DNA of 64,000 nt from Prorocentrum cordatum (Eukaryota; Sar; Dinophyceae; Prorocentrales; Prorocentraceae): NCBI GenBank assembly GCA_963575745.1, contig CAUYUJ010015284.1:278972-342971 (forward strand). The letters are read 5' to 3'. The notes beneath the pieces are model-generated. The model was not told where the DNA came from. It did not search any database and saw nothing but the letters and a program-made list of their open reading frames with translations. Of the stretch, positions 40,474 to 51,630 are shown piece after piece. Within the stretch, counting starts at the first letter, position 1. The number at the start of each line of letters is the position of its first letter. The translations under genes were made by a program, and so were the position numbers.

Positions 40474-42213
40474 ATGCGAATGAGACTCTGTCATTTCGGT
40501 ATCAAGTTTGACCGATCCAGTAAATATCCCAGTGGTTCTTATATACAAGTTGCTACATCTTGTCCTCATATACCGATAAATTTATGGAAATGTACTTGTG
40601 GCTCACACAAGGAGCATGATTTGGATTGGTATGGCCAAGATCAGCAACGTGCCGAGTTTCGGTATAAAACTTTGGCTATTATTATTGCACGCTTCCTTGA
40701 TCAACTCGATAAAGCCAACATGATCAGGAATGAGCGGAGTGCGGTACACCTCAGTGTGTGTACTCGCGTTGACAAAAAGGTCAGACACTACGTCCAATGT
40801 CCACAAAAGGGTCCTCAATGGGACCATGTTGTTCGTAGAGTCACGACCGACCTGGACACGAATAAGATCGTTCAAGATATCAGAATCCAGGATCAGCCAA
40901 CTGGGTACAATTATGTAGCTCCATTACCTGATGGGTTTACAAACATCAGTACTCGGCTATACTGGGAGCCTCCGGCTCCAGTTCTTCATGGCGACGGTGA
41001 GTCGCGAAGGCCACGCCCAAAGCGTGTGGCGATCGTCGATGACGATCGATCTCCTCCCCCTTCGATTGAGCGTTGCCAAACGCGACCCACCAACACCTTT
41101 CCTGAAATTCCGCCATTTCCTGACTTAACAGCGGATCCCTCCGCAGCGGATCTCTCCGCGGAAACTGCGTTGCCCACTGATGCCAGGATAAAACAGAAAG
41201 AAAAGCAGAAAGCTGACAAAGAAGCCGGCATCAAACCGAAGAAAGTCCCGAAGAAAGTGGAAGACGGTAACGACGACTGTGGAGAGGACCTCAAAGGGCT
41301 TGACTGCTCCACATATTTCAACGACGATCCTCTTGACGACTCGGACTCGGACAGCGAATCAGAGGACATCTTCATGATGTTACCGGCGGGGCAACCCGCT
41401 GACTCACATGCTGATGTCTTCTCGATGGTCCAGTCATTATGCTACGGCAGTAACAATCAAGTGGACATGCTTGAATTATGTGGGGGCAAGGGTGGTATAT
41501 CCATATTAGCCTTCAAGAGGGGACTCTCGTCAGGCGGGAACCTTGACAAGATATCTATGGTTGACCTTGGAAATTCGGAAGTACAAAGAGCAGTCCTCCA
41601 CTACCTCAAGACTTGCTTTGTCAAGATCACGATTCTGCAGCCAAGTTGCAGAACTACTGGACTCCCTTCCTACTTCAACGCGCAGGTCAATCATGATACG
41701 TGGCTTAAACACCACAAAGAGGACCTGCCTCACATCACGATCTGTGGAACAGTTGCTCTATTACAAGACGACCTAAGACGTTTCTTTCTCAGGGAACAAC
41801 CAATGGGCACGTGGGTGGATGAGATCCAGCCATGGAAGGAACTGGCACAACGCAAGGTCACTTGCCAAACGATTATTGATCTGTGCACGACTGGTCTCAA
41901 AGATTCATTTGGACAATACATCCGCAAGCCAACACAGATGATGGCAAACAAAGAAGAGTTGTTGGCACCTTTCAGAGGCAAGCGTTGTCCAGGTAATCAT
42001 GTGCACGCCAATGCTTGTAACAAAGAGCTAGCAAGGGCGGCGCAGTATACATACAGAATGCAGTCATTGATCGTTGATGCGGTGCAAATCGCCAAAGACC
42101 TGTTTGCTTACGGTCGCGATCCATTCGCGAATCGTGAACGCAGCTATGCGTTCGTAACAAACAGTGCTGGCTACGACTTGGACGACCCAACAATCCGGAG
42201 ACACCCAAACTGA
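40474..42213 (+). CDS. copia polyprotein segment with methyltransferase-like module B
   Basis: 579 residues. The end of module A comes first, then an acidic/Lys-rich linker, then module B at about 41455-42010: VDMLELCGGKGGISILAFKRG (glycine-rich motif I), SMVDLGN (acidic residue after strand 2), ILQPSCRTTG (compare the P-C loop of C5-cytosine methyltransferases), REQPMGTWVDEIQPW (compare the ENP loop), IIDLCTTG, RKPTQMM and CPGNHVHAN (a C-x4-H-x-H ligand set). Published work reports cytosine methyltransferases captured by retrotransposons in dinoflagellates, but I cannot say this module belongs to that group. It ends in TGA at 42211; the same frame continues into the integrase, so this is a nonsense codon rather than a natural end. 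Confidence 0.55.
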   Translation: MRMRLCHFGIKFDRSSKYPSGSYIQVATSCPHIPINLWKCTCGSHKEHDLDWYGQDQQRAEFRYKTLAIIIARFLDQLDKANMIRNERSAVHLSVCTRVDKKVRHYVQCPQKGPQWDHVVRRVTTDLDTNKIVQDIRIQDQPTGYNYVAPLPDGFTNISTRLYWEPPAPVLHGDGESRRPRPKRVAIVDDDRSPPPSIERCQTRPTNTFPEIPPFPDLTADPSAADLSAETALPTDARIKQKEKQKADKEAGIKPKKVPKKVEDGNDDCGEDLKGLDCSTYFNDDPLDDSDSDSESEDIFMMLPAGQPADSHADVFSMVQSLCYGSNNQVDMLELCGGKGGISILAFKRGLSSGGNLDKISMVDLGNSEVQRAVLHYLKTCFVKITILQPSCRTTGLPSYFNAQVNHDTWLKHHKEDLPHITICGTVALLQDDLRRFFLREQPMGTWVDEIQPWKELAQRKVTCQTIIDLCTTGLKDSFGQYIRKPTQMMANKEELLAPFRGKRCPGNHVHANACNKELARAAQYTYRMQSLIVDAVQIAKDLFAYGRDPFANRERSYAFVTNSAGYDLDDPTIRRHPN

Positions 42214-44448
42214 GAAATCTGGCGACCACCACCTGGCGGTCTTGGGTGCCCTGGCTGTGTGGACAACAACTACAAGCAATCACCAAAGCACAGCAGGGAT
42301 CCGAAGATGTGTCGGTGGTATGATGTTGAACCGTATTACTGGGACTGTCCACGCTGTAAGAAGGAATATCAGAAGAGCAATCCTCATCACACCAAGATAT
42401 CTGGCCAATGCAGATTCGCCGAAAAATGGAAGCTGCCAGATAACTTTGGCCAGCCGCGCCCGGCGGGGCAAGCCGCTCCTGCGGCGCCAGCCGCGGAAGC
42501 GGCTCCAGCCGCAGAAGCGGCGCCAGCCACAAAAGCGGCGCCGGCCGCGAGAGCGCGCATACGCGCGCCTAGGCCGCCACGGCCTGGTGAGGGCGATCCA
42601 ACCGCAGGCGCCAGCAGCCATGACATCACCAGAGCCGAAGGGGCTAATGGTGGCAACACTGGCGCTGGCAGCTCTGACGATCACCGTAGACTGCCACAAG
42701 TTGCAGCGAGGCGCGGACGCATGGAGGGAGGAGATCCTCCACCACCGCCGCAGCCTCAAGCAGAGCCGAGGCCAAGGCCAAGGCTCCCTGATTGGACTCG
42801 CTTCGACGTTCAGCTCAGCCTCCAAAACCTGCGCAGCTTCGACCCAGCTGTAGTGCAGCGAGAACTCCGCAAACTCCACATGAGATGGTTTCATGCCAAG
42901 GAGCCAAAAATGCGGATGATTCTAACCAAGGTTGGTCTGGGTGAAACCCGTTTGAGTCTGATCAAAGGCATTTGTGACTCGTGTAGAGAATGTCGAGCCT
43001 GGGACAAACCAGGCAACACGGTGATGCCTTCTGTGTCACTGCCAGGACGTTTCAACGAGGAAGTCGAATGTGATCTTTTATTTTACAAACAGGAACATAT
43101 TGTTTTTCACATCATCGACCGTTGTATTCGCTGGGCAGCTGGCACAGAGATTCCTGATAAAGCCATGCATACTGTTCTCGATGCCTATCATGCGACTTGG
43201 ATGCAACATGGCCCTGCTAAAATCTTATACTCCGATGGGGAAGGAGCACTGAATAATGATACAGCAAAGGCCATCCTTAAGGCTAAGGGAACATAGCTTC
43301 GTATTCGAGCGCGTGGCCAACACGCTACAACTATCGAAGCTAGGAACGGCATCCTTCGACACCTCCTACACGTGATGGGAGAAGAATTGAATAGATTACA
43401 TATCCCTCTCAATTTCACTCGTCTCTTACATGAAGCCTTGTTTGCCAGCAACGCATTTACCTTCTACAATGAAGTGTCTCCGTACAATGCGCTGTATGGC
43501 AGACAACCAGCTATGCTTCCCGTTTTCCCTGTCTTGGATCATGATCAGTCCGCTGAATCATCAGATCACTCAAGGGAGGAAACAATCAGGAGGGTTAGTC
43601 TGGAGGCAATCACGCAGGCCACTGCGGTTGCCAAGACGAACAGGGCTCTTCGTACGAAGACTACTGCTACGGGTGAATTTCACTACAAAGAGGGAGATCT
43701 CGTGGACTATCATCGCCCGACCACCACAAAAGACGACTGGGGTGGATGGAGTGGTCCATACCCGGTCATCCGCAACGAACCTGACCGAGGCCAGGTCATC
43801 GTGAAGGTCGGCAGTCGCGAAGTGCGAGTACAGTATCCTGACACACGACACACACTGTACATCGAAGCACTTATGGTCCGCGAGATAGGATCGGACAATA
43901 CGGCCCTTCGAACAGTATTGGCCTTTATTGCCGGTCTGCCAGCGGGGAAACCCGCCATGACTTTCGGATATCTACCAGCGAAACAGGGTCGGCTGCAGAT
44001 GACTGCTGCGAGCCGACTTTCGCCTAAGGTTCACTTGGCTCTTCAGTACCTCATACGCAACTACTTTCGTATTGAAAACGTTGTTGCTGTACGACTTGCC
44101 AAGAGCCTGACGAAGTTGCCTGCTGCACCCTATGCAGACAGCTGTACACTAGTGCACTATGATACTGATGTGACCCCTGGTTTTCATTACTATGAAGCTG
44201 ATGGCACTGCCTTGAACATCTATGACATCACAGGATCTACACACTCACGCATCATCCAGTGTCTTAAATCCAGGAAGCCGTCTGCTGGATTTGACCAAGA
44301 CCTCACTAAGTTTGAGGAACTCGCTGATGGTCCACCACCAAGCGAATCACCTCCAGCAGCTGCTCCTGAGGAGCCCCCTACGGATAACGATGGTCGGCTC
44401 CCGACCATCATAGAGGAACAGAAGAAGATCTGGATGCTTTTGTCTTGA
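42214..44448 (+). pseudogene. copia integrase region with internal TAG
   Basis: The frame continues after the TGA with a zinc-ribbon-like part (GCPGC, CPRCKKEY, GQC) and a run of hairpin-derived Ala/Pro repeats (42463-42550). Integrase follows: zinc-binding LHMRWFH then CDSCREC, catalytic Asp in VECDLLFY (43072), Asp in YSDGEGALN (43234) and Glu in TIEARNGIL (43336), giving D,D-x33-E. The TAG at 43294-43296 falls between the second Asp and the Glu in an otherwise continuous frame. The C-terminal part has SPYNALYGRQPAMLPVFP and KEGDLVDYHRP, typical of copia integrase tails in this lineage. TGA at 44446 ends this frame; RT continues in another. Confidence 0.8.
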
Positions 44449-46617
44449 AGTCGTGGTATGCTGAACTGATGGATGACAGAACACTCCTTGAAGCTGACAC
44501 AGAAGAAGTCATGCATACAGTTCCCACATACATGACAGACACACAGTGTGTGTTAGTCTCTACGACCTGTGAAGATGTGCAAGGCCACTTGCCGGAGCGG
44601 GGTCACCCGCCAGGATACGACATGGACACTTCTTACTACGTTCCTTTAAGCTCCACGGAACCGGATAGCAAATATGATCTGGACTCCGATGAGCACGGGA
44701 AGTATATCGAGCTCTGCTTCACTGCAGACATGTCCAAAGTCGTCCTGTCCGAGCAGCAACACCGACTGTTGGATGACAGCATCGTCACAACTATGCGAGT
44801 ATACGTTAGCGCTGCCTCCAAACGTGCCGTGGTCGTCAAGGAAGACGATCTACTCACGAAGGCCGACATCCAAGCAAATCCGGTCAAAGTTTCCAAAGCC
44901 CTCTACACATAATTGAAGACTTGGCTTGACAACAAATGCTTCCAGATGACTGACTTAAGCAAGGCGTCTAACATCATGACGTCACGCTACGTATACAAAT
45001 GGAAGTTTGTCAAGAACGAAAAGGGCGAAATGGAAAGGACGATCAGGTTACGCTTGGTACTCCGTGGCTTCATGGACCTTGAAGCCTTTGATGTCCAAAC
45101 CTTCTCTGGCACGGCAAGGAGGTCAAGCCAGAGACTGCTCGCAAGTTCTGCTGCATGCAACAAAGCTTGGATCATCGCTTCCCTGGACATCAACATGGCT
45201 TTCTTGAAGGGACTGACCTGTGGCGAGCTCGCCGCGGCAACGGGCGAGAAAGAGCGTGTGGTGTGCTTCACACTACCACCTGGGTCAGCAGCTGTCCTTC
45301 GCACACTGCAGGCTTTGAGTCATATGACGAATCAAAGCATTGTCTCCGGTGTCTGAAACCGGGGGCGGGCACGAAGGATGCTCCCAGGGCATTCTCGCTG
45401 AAGCTCAGGTCCATCACTAGGAGCTTTGGGCTACAGCCTACTTCATACGACGAAGAGTTCGAGATGAGCCCAAACCTCTTGACAGCCAAGCACGTTGATG
45501 ACCTCAATATGACTGGGAAGGAAGAGGCTATTGACAAGTATGTCAAGTGTGTTGAAGATACGTTTGGGAAGTGCAAACTGAACAAGCACACATACACAAA
45601 CTGTGCCGTTCGGTATAACAAGACCGATGATGGGAGCGTCACTCTCGATCAGGACGAATACATCAAACAGCTTCGTCCTATCACACATCCAGAACTCACA
45701 GGAGCTGATCCTGAGAGCAAAGCGACAAAGACGATTTCTGATATGTTCGTCAGTCTTCGTGGCGCTTTAGCCTATGCGTTGATCGCGCAGGTATGGCTGA
45801 TGGTCTATGTTGTCTCACTACAACGTATCCAGGAACCGACAAACATCCAGGTACGACGACTAAACGCGGTTACCAGAAAGCTACAGGCAGGTCCGAAGAA
45901 GATCGTGTATCAACCTATGACCCCAACAGGAGAAGTCGACCTGCATAGCGATTCTGGCTATCGTCGTCTCAACGGAGATGAAGACGACGAAGTCAAAGGC
46001 TATGGTCTCCGCGGGGCTAACCTGCTGAGGCGTGGCCACACGCAAGCGGGGAAACCCGTCGTGCACCTGGTGGACGCATACTGCAAGTCTCATCGACTGC
46101 AAGTGCGTTCGAGCTACTCTGCGGAAACACTGGCAGCAGCCCACAACTTGAAGACTGCTACCCGACCATTGTAACGCTCCACGAGCTACACTCGGGACCA
46201 TTGACCCCCACACAGTTAAAGAACATATTGGAAATGGGTGGTCTATGTATCAAAGTCACTCTGACTATTGATGCCGAGTCTGTCTTCAAGTCTTTGTTTA
46301 GCAAAGATCTGAAGAAGCCCACAGAATGTACTCTGCTTGGGCACATCAGCTGGATCCGCCAGATGATGGAACGCGGAATCGTGGAAAGCGTCCAATGGTG
46401 TGACACGCGGGATATGACTGCCGATGGTCATACCAAAGGTAGTATTGACCGCGCGTTGCTCCTACAAGTAATGGCCTGCCAGCAATCCTTCAAGCACGAG
46501 CTGAAGAAACATACGCCGTATAGGGCGGGCAGGTCGTCTCAGGACGGCCCTGCCTCCCGAGCCAGCGGGGAAACCCGCGGGCAGGTGCGCTTTAGCAGCG
46601 AGGAAACTCGCCGGTAG
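44445..46617 (+). pseudogene. pol: copia reverse transcriptase-RNase H, broken into three frames
   Basis: Frame 44445-45356 contains an in-frame TAA at 44910 just before the RT start (LKTWLDNKCFQMTDL), then RLRLVLRGFMD and SLDINMAFLKG (catalytic Asp 45186). A frame change near 45310-45350 leads to frame 45350-46174: GTKDAPRAFSLKL, then HVDDLNMTG (45491-45517), where the usual YVDD has His for Tyr but keeps both Asp. RNase H has Asp 45950 (DLHSDSGYRR) and Glu 46124 (SSYSAETLAAAHN). A second frame change near 46160 leads to the last frame with Asp 46270 and Asp 46423 (MTADGHTKG). All catalytic acids are retained although the frame is not. Confidence 0.85.
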
Positions 46618-46720
46618 CGAGGCTACTCGCGCGCCCGTTCCTTGTAGGCAGCCGCTGCTGCTTAGCACTGTTTTTTCCGCATAATAGAAGTGCGGTACCT
46701 GCTCGTCTCCTCCCCCTCCG

Positions 46721-47005
46721 ACTTTAAACGGAGAAGGTTAAAGGCGAGGTATAAATCGAGCATGTACCGCTGCCGTGCCTGGCTCAAGCCGGGCCCGGCC
46801 AAATATCTGACTGTGCCTCACTGAGGCGCACGACTTGCATCAGAGATCGGAAAATACCTTTTCCATTGACGATGCCCATCCTATCCTTTACTCCAGATCC
46901 CATGCTTCGTCTTGCACTCTTGCTCATGCGATATGAGCCAAAGCCTGGGATATGGCAACGCTTAAAGCGTAACACATACCTAAGCTTACCAGCTTGTTTT
47001 CGACT
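46721..47005 (+). repeat. right LTR of the copia element
   Basis: 285 bp. It lacks the T-rich insert of the left LTR and one of the two GTTTTCGACT copies at the 3' end, consistent with a deletion between those direct repeats. It contains CCGTGCCTGGCTCAAG at 46773-46788 like the left LTR. Confidence 0.9.
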
Positions 47006-47562
47006 AGACTCCGCCCCCTTCTGTTCAGCGACAGGATCTTGGCCCCACAGGGGCCTCGGACGCGCGCCCGCCGCGAAGGGGCAGGGCCCATGCGGCTCTC
47101 TCTGGGGGCCTGTAAAACTCTCATCGAGACACGTGCTTGAGATGGATCGGTCGCGGCTGCCCGCACAAGCAAGTGCCAGATACAGGCTGGGCTATATAGC
47201 CGCCTTCGCCCCCCCCCCCCCCCCCCGGAGGATTACACTTAAAGGTGCGGCTCTTAGTTGGGCAGCTGAGCCCTGCTAGCTTTAAATGTTGCTGCTGTGC
47301 TATGGTTAGTTGGGTGTTGCCCATGCCTGTCGCTTCGTGTCCGAATGTAGTTGCTGCGTAGACGCTTATGTTGCAGACCTTCCCCTGGCGTCTTTTCCTG
47401 CCGCCCCGATGCGGTTGGGGTTGCAAAGGTAGCGCACGACGTGGCGCCGCCGTGTGGAAACATGCCAGATTTGACGGTGTAGGTTTAGCGTGTGGACGAG
47501 CACTCCGTTCCATATCTGGCTCAAGCTCGAAAAGCATTTCGGAGGAGAGCTGCTGCCGCAGT
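47006..47562 (+). other. probable LTR or leader of a second copia element
   Basis: No gene. It holds a C run at about 47211-47226, CTATATAG at 47193-47200, and a spliced-leader-like stretch at 47505-47525, and ends at the PBS of the next element. A matching second LTR was not found in the window. Confidence 0.4.
47505..47525 (+). other. spliced-leader-like sequence ahead of second copia element
   Basis: Begins CCGTTCCAT and ends TGGCTCAAG. It aligns to the dinoflagellate spliced leader with two short gaps and two mismatches. It lies 37 nt upstream of the PBS. Confidence 0.4.
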
Positions 47563-47574
47563 TGGTAGCGGAGC
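47563..47574 (+). promoter_or_regulatory. primer-binding site of second copia element
   Basis: TGGTAGCGGAGC, identical to 30356-30367. Confidence 0.6.
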
Positions 47575-49810
47575 GGGTTGCCCCGCTGAACGGCCCACGG
47601 GGGCCTAGGCGAGGCGCCGTGCGGCGGCCTGCCTCCCGGCTCTCCCGCGCCCTTGGCGAGGGCCCGGCTCTGGGGTCCGACAGGCGTGGCATCCGCGGCA
47701 TGCCCGAGGAGGGCGATGACGACAAGGACGCGTCGCTGGCAGTGGTTCCAGGAGCGAGCCCAGCAGCGGCAGCAGCAGCGACTTCGTCAACGGGGGCTAC
47801 AGCGACGCCGGGGATCACGACCGAACAGCTGGCGGAGCTAGTGAGAAGCGTAGTCTGGGAGACTACGGGGGCACCAGCGGCGCCAGTGACAGTGGCGACC
47901 CCGAGAGCAGAGACAGCAGCAGACCGCGAGACCGATCCTTGGCACCGAGGCTGCGACCCCTGGAAGAAGAACATTGCCGGCAGCACTGCCGGCTACCAGG
48001 CAGCAGCTCCCGTGACAGACGGCGAGGACGATCACCCGAAGAAATCGAACACCAATTCGTGGCAGGAGTCTGGGTGGCATAATTGGTCGAGCGGCGGTGA
48101 TTACCCATGGTGGCGAGATGATTGGCGTCAGCCGTCCTGGTCAGGTTGTGGCAGAGGTGACTTCTCGGATCCACCAGTCTGGCCCAGGTGGAGTCATTAT
48201 CGTCAGTGGCTCCCGAAGTTTACGACGTCGGGAAACCAAAACAGACGTGACAGTGCGGCGCCGATCAGAGAAATTCCTCAAGCTGTTTGGCTGGAACATG
48301 CAAGCCCGATTAGATGATATGAACGAGATCGTGCTGACGGGTAAGGGCTGGATCGACGCTGTGCTACAGAGAATGGACATGATGATTGGCGAAAGGGAGG
48401 GCGACGACCTTGGCGCGCTGGCCGCAAGGCACTGTTCGAGGCGGTCGGAGAGCCCAACGAGTTATTCAGTACGTCAGCAGGCAGGAGGCCCAACCCACGG
48501 AAGCAGAAGGCAACGATATGTGGCTCTCGACGAGGCTGGAGGGCTTTCTTCTCGAGGAGGGCGCCGGCCTCACGGCCCAAGGCATGCAGAAATTCCGTAC
48601 CCTCACCCAGGGGCGCCTAGAATACCAGAGCGTGGCCTGGGCCCTGAGATAGACTCGGCAGGATCTGAGTGGCTGCTTCCAGGTAGGACACCTGCCAGTT
48701 CGATGTCCGCGGCCCTTGGCACGACGGACGAAGGTCTCGGCCATGCCGACCAGTCTGCTCCCTCCTCCTCTTTTCCCCCGGTTCGGTCGGAGGCTGAAGG
48801 TGGTTCGGAGGGGAATGACGAGTCTGAGTATGACGAAATGTTAGGAAATCCGTCAAGAGGGAGACGAGGCCGCCCTGATGGCAAATATCGAGGACTCGGA
48901 CTTGTGCGAGGACCAGATCGACGGTGCCTTGGCCATGATTGCGAGCCGTCCGACGGGCAGGACATGGAATCACATCACGGATATCAAACGTGCCGCCTAG
49001 AAAGATCGGGGGTACTACGGCGGCCGAGGAGCAGCATCGCCGTCGGCGCGTGCTTTTCCAGACAACCGGCAAGGTCTTGAAGGTCGCGGTGATCGAGGCG
49101 ACCGGGTTCGACAGCGTCCGAGACTCACCATCGAGCAGCAATTGAAAATCACCAAGTGCAGCACCTGTCGCCAGAAGGTCACTGGAGCCGCGGGTGTCCG
49201 AATAATCGCAGCGCGGACGCGGCCCAGGGCAGAGGGGGCGACGACCGTCAGGGATTGTCCGCGTGCTCTTTCATCGGGTTCGAGGGCCAGGAGGACTGCC
49301 GTGCCCGGGCGACCCTGGAGGCGAAGGACGCCTGGCGAGGTCTGCAGGAGGAGATCACGACAGACAGCAACTTCCTGATCACCAAGACGACGCAGGCTCT
49401 GGTGGACCTGTGAGCTGGGGGCGATCTCGTCGGCGTCCAAGCCCTGAGCGGGGAGGCGGCGGCGCTGGCACATCTCGGGCTCCAGTGCGTGGAGATGCCG
49501 ACGCAGTGCCGCAAGCAATGTGCTGCCCATGGCGCGAATATTACCGCTGCTGTTTTGTTTCCGCTGTTGGGCGGGGTGCTCGTCGAGACCGCCGTCCTGG
49601 CGGGCGACGATCCGCGCGTCCTGAGCGTGAGTCTGCTAGACTTCTTGGCCTGCGTCCCGGGCCCCTCGGCCAATGACGCGAAGCTGGGGGCCCTGCGCGC
49701 AGTCGCGAGGGTGGGCAAGCTCAGCCCGGGCCACCGCGTGGCAGATATCGCGCGGCCTCTGCGGCGCTCAGTGTCTGTTCTGAGCTCGTCCCTCCAGCGC
49801 CGTCCGTTTT
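47575..49810 (+). pseudogene. second copia element: decayed Gag and protease
   Basis: Gag pieces appear in order across three frames: GSDRRGIRGMPEEGDDDKDAS and DPWHRGCDPWKK (47660-47960), PPVWPRWSHYRQW (about 48170), RRRSEKFLKLFGWNMQARLDD (48255-48320), GWIDAVLQRMD (48348), then a knuckle CSTC and GHWSRGC at 49158-49200 split by a frame change (CX2CX4HX4C overall). The protease active-site region reads ALVDL, TGA, AGGDLVG at 49397-49430, where intact relatives have DTGA, so the catalytic motif is destroyed. SVSLLDFLACVPG (49628-49665) is the protease end. The relation to copia Gag of dinoflagellates is from memory. No pol follows. Confidence 0.6.
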
Positions 49811-51380
49811 AAAAGCAGGACTCGTTTGAGTTCGCCGGGGGCCGAGTCACGGAGATGCCAGACGCCCTCCTCTTCCTTGTCCCGTGCCTCATCGCCTTCA
49901 GAATCGGGTGGTCGACGCCAAGTCGAGATTTTGGGCGCGACTCGTTCCGAGCAGTGGCCGACAGTAGGACGAGTTATTCGTTGAAGGCGTTGAGGGCTCT
50001 GAAGGACCTCGAGAGGGGGCTGGTCTGCGCGTTCATCTGGCCCCTCAGGTCACAGGCCCAGACTGCCGGCGCAAGATCGCGGGTCGAGGCTCCAGTGCCG
50101 CCGGAGCATGCTAAGTTGCCCAACGCATTGGGGGAGACGGGCCTTCTGGGAACTCTGCAGATCCCCGCGGCTCCTCCCTCATCCTGGTGGGCTTCGTCGC
50201 TGTGAGTTGTCTGACCGCGGCCCATTTGAGCTCGAAGTTCTCAGGGGTAAATTCAGCCTCTCACGCTCAGTCTCCCGACTTGCTACGCGTCTCAGTTCGG
50301 CACGAACATGAGGTTAATCTCAGTGGCCGCCACCTTGACGACGGCGCTGACGGTGCCAGGAGCAGCAGCTCCGGGCAATAACGCCAGGAAGCCAGTGTCT
50401 CACGAGGCCGCGCAGGAGGTGCCGCGGCGGCTTCGCAGCATTCAGAAAGCGACCATGAAAACGGACGGCGGGAGCGCCGACCAAGGCGCGGCCGGGAGCG
50501 TGACTCCGTCGGGCACGTTACCGCCAATCGAGGGGGGTGCCCTAGGTTGGGCACGGCAGGCAGCGGCAGCGCCGACGCTGCTTTTAGCGGCGAGTCCGCC
50601 GACCGTCCCGGGACCACCGAGGAAGCAGCCGCCGCCAAAGTTAGATCCGAGGGCGGTGCCGCCCACGCTTCAGGCGCTGCAGCCGAGCGGGCCTCCGAGG
50701 ACGCCGCCGCCTGTCCCAGACTGTCCGCGTGCAGGCGAGAGGACCGAGGCCGGGCCCAAGGTGTTGTCCCCGGTGGCTCCACCACGATTATGGGCAGCTG
50801 TCCTACGGACCCTGGGGAACGGGTGACTCGCTGCCAGGCGCTGGCCCAGCGGCCCCAGTTGCGGGTTTCGCGCGACGGGGCCCCTGGCTTGAGCGCGGCC
50901 GTATCTCCAGCAGCCAGCCGGGCGGAGTTCCTTATTTTGGACCAGCCGCCCTGCCAGCGCCCGCGCGCGGAGTTGACGGCTGCGCGCTTTGCGGGTGGGT
51001 GCGGTGTACAAGCTGCACGATTGGTGGCGACACGCCGCGCGGCATATGGCGGCCATAGCGCAGGAGGTCGTGCACCAAGCCGTCCAGGACCTCGTGGCAG
51101 GGCACTCCGGGGCCATCGGGGTGCTGGACAGAGCTGGCTTCCAGGCCCGCTGAACTTGCAGCGGCGCCCGCGGGGCTTCGTCGCAATGGCCTCGCCGCAC
51201 GCGGGCGGTTCATCACCTTCTACTTCCGCTTCGCCCACGCAGTCTCCTTCCTCGTCCTTCTTTACGCCGTTCCCCCCCCCCCCCGCATATCAACTTCACC
51301 GTCATCATCAGCAGCACCAGTGCCAGCAGCACGCATTTTGAGCAGCAAGTACCAGCGAGCAGTTCCGATGCTTCCGGAGG
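49811..51380. other. no gene recognised
   Basis: GC-rich, with Ala/Pro-rich frames on both strands but no motif. It could be more of the second copia element. Confidence 0.35.
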
Positions 51381-51384
51381 GTGG

Positions 51385-51630
51385 TGATGATGAAGGTAAT
51401 GATGTTGCTGATGGTGCTGATGCTGAGCTGGTGATGATGGTGATGGTGCTGCTGCTGCTGATGCTGATGCTGATGATGATGTGGAAGAGGACAGGTATGA
51501 TGCTGACATCGAAGCTAGTGGTGATGACATCACGACGGTGATGGTATCATGAGGATGACACTTGTGTTGCTGATGATGATGCTGCTGATGATGATGATGA
51601 TGATGTTGATGATGATGGCTATGACGAGCC
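51385..51630 (+). repeat. ATG/GATG/GCTG array
   Basis: Interrupted ATG repeat, followed by 51640-51900 of non-repetitive sequence without a recognised gene. Confidence 0.85.

Larger units (their letters stand above)
30477..46630 (+). repeat. dispersed 14-nt hairpin family inside the copia element (about 50 copies)
   Basis: The consensus is GCGGG, a 4-nt loop, CCCGC. Examples: 31444, 32767, 34726, 36311, 36330, 37699, 38262, 39423, 39666, 41387, 43943, 44598, 46565. Stem variants keep pairing: GCGGA/TCCGC (31639, 34849, 38152, 39780, 41131), GCGGC/GCCGC (33754, 42481, 42499), GCGAG/CTCGC (46598, 46617). Loops are GCCA, GTCA, GACA, GCAA, GAAA or GCTA. In frame the family mostly reads AGPPA, AGSPA or AGTPA. 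Confidence 0.9.
29977..47005 (+). mobile_element. 17-kb Ty1/copia LTR retrotransposon carrying Tpt1, RING and methyltransferase-like modules
   Basis: Bounded by near-identical LTRs (29977-30355 and 46721-47005). Domain order on the + strand is Gag with CCHC knuckle, acidic region, Tpt1/KptA, RING-H2, aspartic protease, two methyltransferase-like modules, integrase, RT, RNase H. Integrase before RT defines Ty1/copia. LTR identity over the 285 shared positions is about 98.6% (4 substitutions), which suggests a recent insertion, yet the polyprotein needs at least four nonsense read-throughs and several frame changes, so this copy is probably mobilised only in trans if at all. Ordinary copia elements are about 5 kb; here the extra modules, hairpin copies and long linkers triple the length. 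No TG...CA ends and no convincing target-site duplication were found, and the sequence before the right LTR is pyrimidine- rather than purine-rich. Confidence 0.9.

Noticed and set aside
29970-47015. Target-site duplication of the copia element
   Set aside because: Flanks CTCGG and AGACT do not match; the loss of the LTR end on the right shows that side may be rearranged.
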